DNA of 13,789 bases from an uncultured Candidatus Melainabacteria bacterium (lineage in GTDB: Bacteria > Cyanobacteriota > Vampirovibrionia > Gastranaerophilales > Gastranaerophilaceae). Each line of letters starts with the position of its first letter. Position 1 is the first letter of the stretch. The notes below the pieces were generated by a model that saw only the letters and a program-made list of their open reading frames with translations, did no database searches and had not been told where the DNA came from. The stretch spans positions 1 to 13,789 of the forward strand of contig CALAFU010000222.1 in assembly GCA_937891325.1 (NCBI GenBank), given 5' to 3'. Below are positions 12,816 to 13,789 of this stretch, piece after piece. A program made the position numbers and the translations under genes.

Positions 12816-13789
12816 TTATTCATTTTCTGAACCGTATATTCTTGCGTAATTCCAATAAGCTCTATAAACTTTTTTCAAATAGTCTTGTGTTTCCGGATAT
12901 GGAACTTGTTCTAAGAAATCGTCTCTGTCTTGATATGTAAGTTTATTTCTCCAAGACTTAACCATTCCTAAACCGCCGTTGTAAGAAAGTACAGCATAAA
13001 ATTCACTTCCGTCATTAATTTTCTTTAATTTTGAGAAATACAAGCTACCCAATTGAACGTTAATTTTTGGATTATACAAGTAATTAGGGTCACTAGAAGC
13101 TATGCCATAAGCGTTTTTAACCTCACTTGCTGTTTGAGGCATCAATTGCATCAAGCCTTTTGCACCTACTCCACTTGTAGCCTTAGGGTCAAAATGGCTT
13201 TCTTCCTTAATTATAGACAATAGTAATACAGGATTGTTGTCTAGTGCAAATTCTTTTGCATAATCGTAGTAATGAATTGGGTAAACCAATCTCCAGCGGA
13301 AATCTGTTTTAGGTGGTTTAACCGTCATCTCTTCCATTGCATCACGAGCTAAAACAACAGAGGTATTATACCTACCGTCTTCATAAGCCAACCAACTTTG
13401 TACAAATTTATCGTTTTTGCACAATTCGTTAACCATTCCGTAATCCTTCAAAAGGGCAAGTTTTACAACCATATTGCCGTCTTTTGATTTTTCATAAGGG
13501 AATACAACAGGTTTAAAAATTAAATCTTTTATGATTAGAGGATTTTCAATTCTGTACATATCGACATAAGCTCTGTAAGCGTAGTATGTATCTGGATATT
13601 CCTTCATGACGCGTTTATAGTAAACTCTTGAATCTTCGTAATTTTTTGCACGTTCTTCAGCTTTACCCAACCAGAACAATACAAGTGGTGTTGAGTTTGA
13701 TTTTTGGAACTTGTTCAAATGTTCTTTACCAAGTTTTAGGGCTGATTTGTAATTGCCAAATTCACGGTTGAATAAAATACGGTCGCTAG
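12816..13789 (-). CDS. Slt-type lytic transglycosylase, N-terminal part missing
   Basis: The reading frame is open to the right edge, so the N-terminus (including any signal peptide) is outside the window; 323 residues are visible. The first 75 visible residues are TPR-like helical repeats (EFGNYKSALKLGKEH, then AEERAKNYEDSRVYYKRVMKEYP), as in the helical ring of Slt70. From about residue 175 comes the SLT catalytic domain: IIKEESHFDPKA with catalytic Glu E196 (codon near 13202-13200), then GVGAKGLMQLMPQTA and later AVLSYNGG. The enzyme cuts peptidoglycan between MurNAc and GlcNAc in the periplasm, forming anhydro-MurNAc. The domain is intact to its normal end. A TTG at 13718 is in frame but has no reason to be the start. 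Confidence 0.92.
   Translation of the reverse strand, partial: SDRILFNREFGNYKSALKLGKEHLNKFQKSNSTPLVLFWLGKAEERAKNYEDSRVYYKRVMKEYPDTYYAYRAYVDMYRIENPLIIKDLIFKPVVFPYEKSKDGNMVVKLALLKDYGMVNELCKNDKFVQSWLAYEDGRYNTSVVLARDAMEEMTVKPPKTDFRWRLVYPIHYYDYAKEFALDNNPVLLLSIIKEESHFDPKATSGVGAKGLMQLMPQTASEVKNAYGIASSDPNYLYNPKINVQLGSLYFSKLKKINDGSEFYAVLSYNGGLGMVKSWRNKLTYQDRDDFLEQVPYPETQDYLKKVYRAYWNYARIYGSENE

Noticed and set aside
12790..12849. 19-codon plus-strand ORF with GAGGA ribosome binding site after the second repeat
   Set aside because: It overlaps the 3' end of the lytic transglycosylase gene, has no similarity to anything and no clear promoter. Too weak to annotate.

Overview
The window is AT-rich DNA from what looks like a Gram-negative-type bacterium using the standard code. 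It has a heptose-7-phosphate kinase (an outer-membrane polysaccharide enzyme), a DUF4330-like protein and an O-antigen-ligase family protein whose motifs resemble cyanobacterial IctB-type members. Together with the base composition this suggests a non-photosynthetic relative of Cyanobacteria (Gastranaerophilales/Melainabacteria). That placement is inference: no rRNA gene or other strong phylogenetic marker lies here. No tRNA, rRNA, CRISPR array, transposase or prophage gene was seen.

Layout, left to right. The first 16 bases are the start of a minus-strand gene with its own promoter. Next is a minus-strand WYL-domain regulator (83-1057) whose promoter overlaps a palindrome. On the plus strand follow a 20-codon ORF with a strong ribosome binding site, a small exported protein (1230-1793), a terminator, a three-pass membrane protein with a four-cysteine tail (1946-2377) and a J-domain-like protein without HPD (2390-2743). 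A convergent junction holds a MITE-like palindromic repeat and a bidirectional terminator. The minus strand then carries a large HELGH zinc-metalloprotease-like protein (3012-4790) and an EamA transporter (4867-5748). Next is a tightly coupled envelope operon, transcribed leftwards as hldA-type kinase, DUF4330-like protein, O-antigen ligase-like protein (8821 down to 5821). Divergent from it is a proline-rich single-pass membrane protein (8911-9612). A plus-strand operon follows: pgi, a secreted protein of unknown function and trxB (9748-12601). A second convergent junction carries another copy of the repeat, and the window ends inside a minus-strand Slt-type lytic transglycosylase.

Much of the window concerns the cell envelope: heptose phosphorylation, glycan polymerisation or ligation, peptidoglycan cleavage and several exported proteins of unknown function. 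pgi and trxB are core metabolism and redox genes. The least explained parts are the leaderless metalloprotease with its Pro-Pro tail, the membrane protein/J-like pair, the short ORFs near 1137 and 1836, and the repeat family found at both convergent junctions. No stretch over 300 bases lacks a gene; the longest gaps (2744-3011 and 12602-12815) are filled mainly by the repeats and a terminator.
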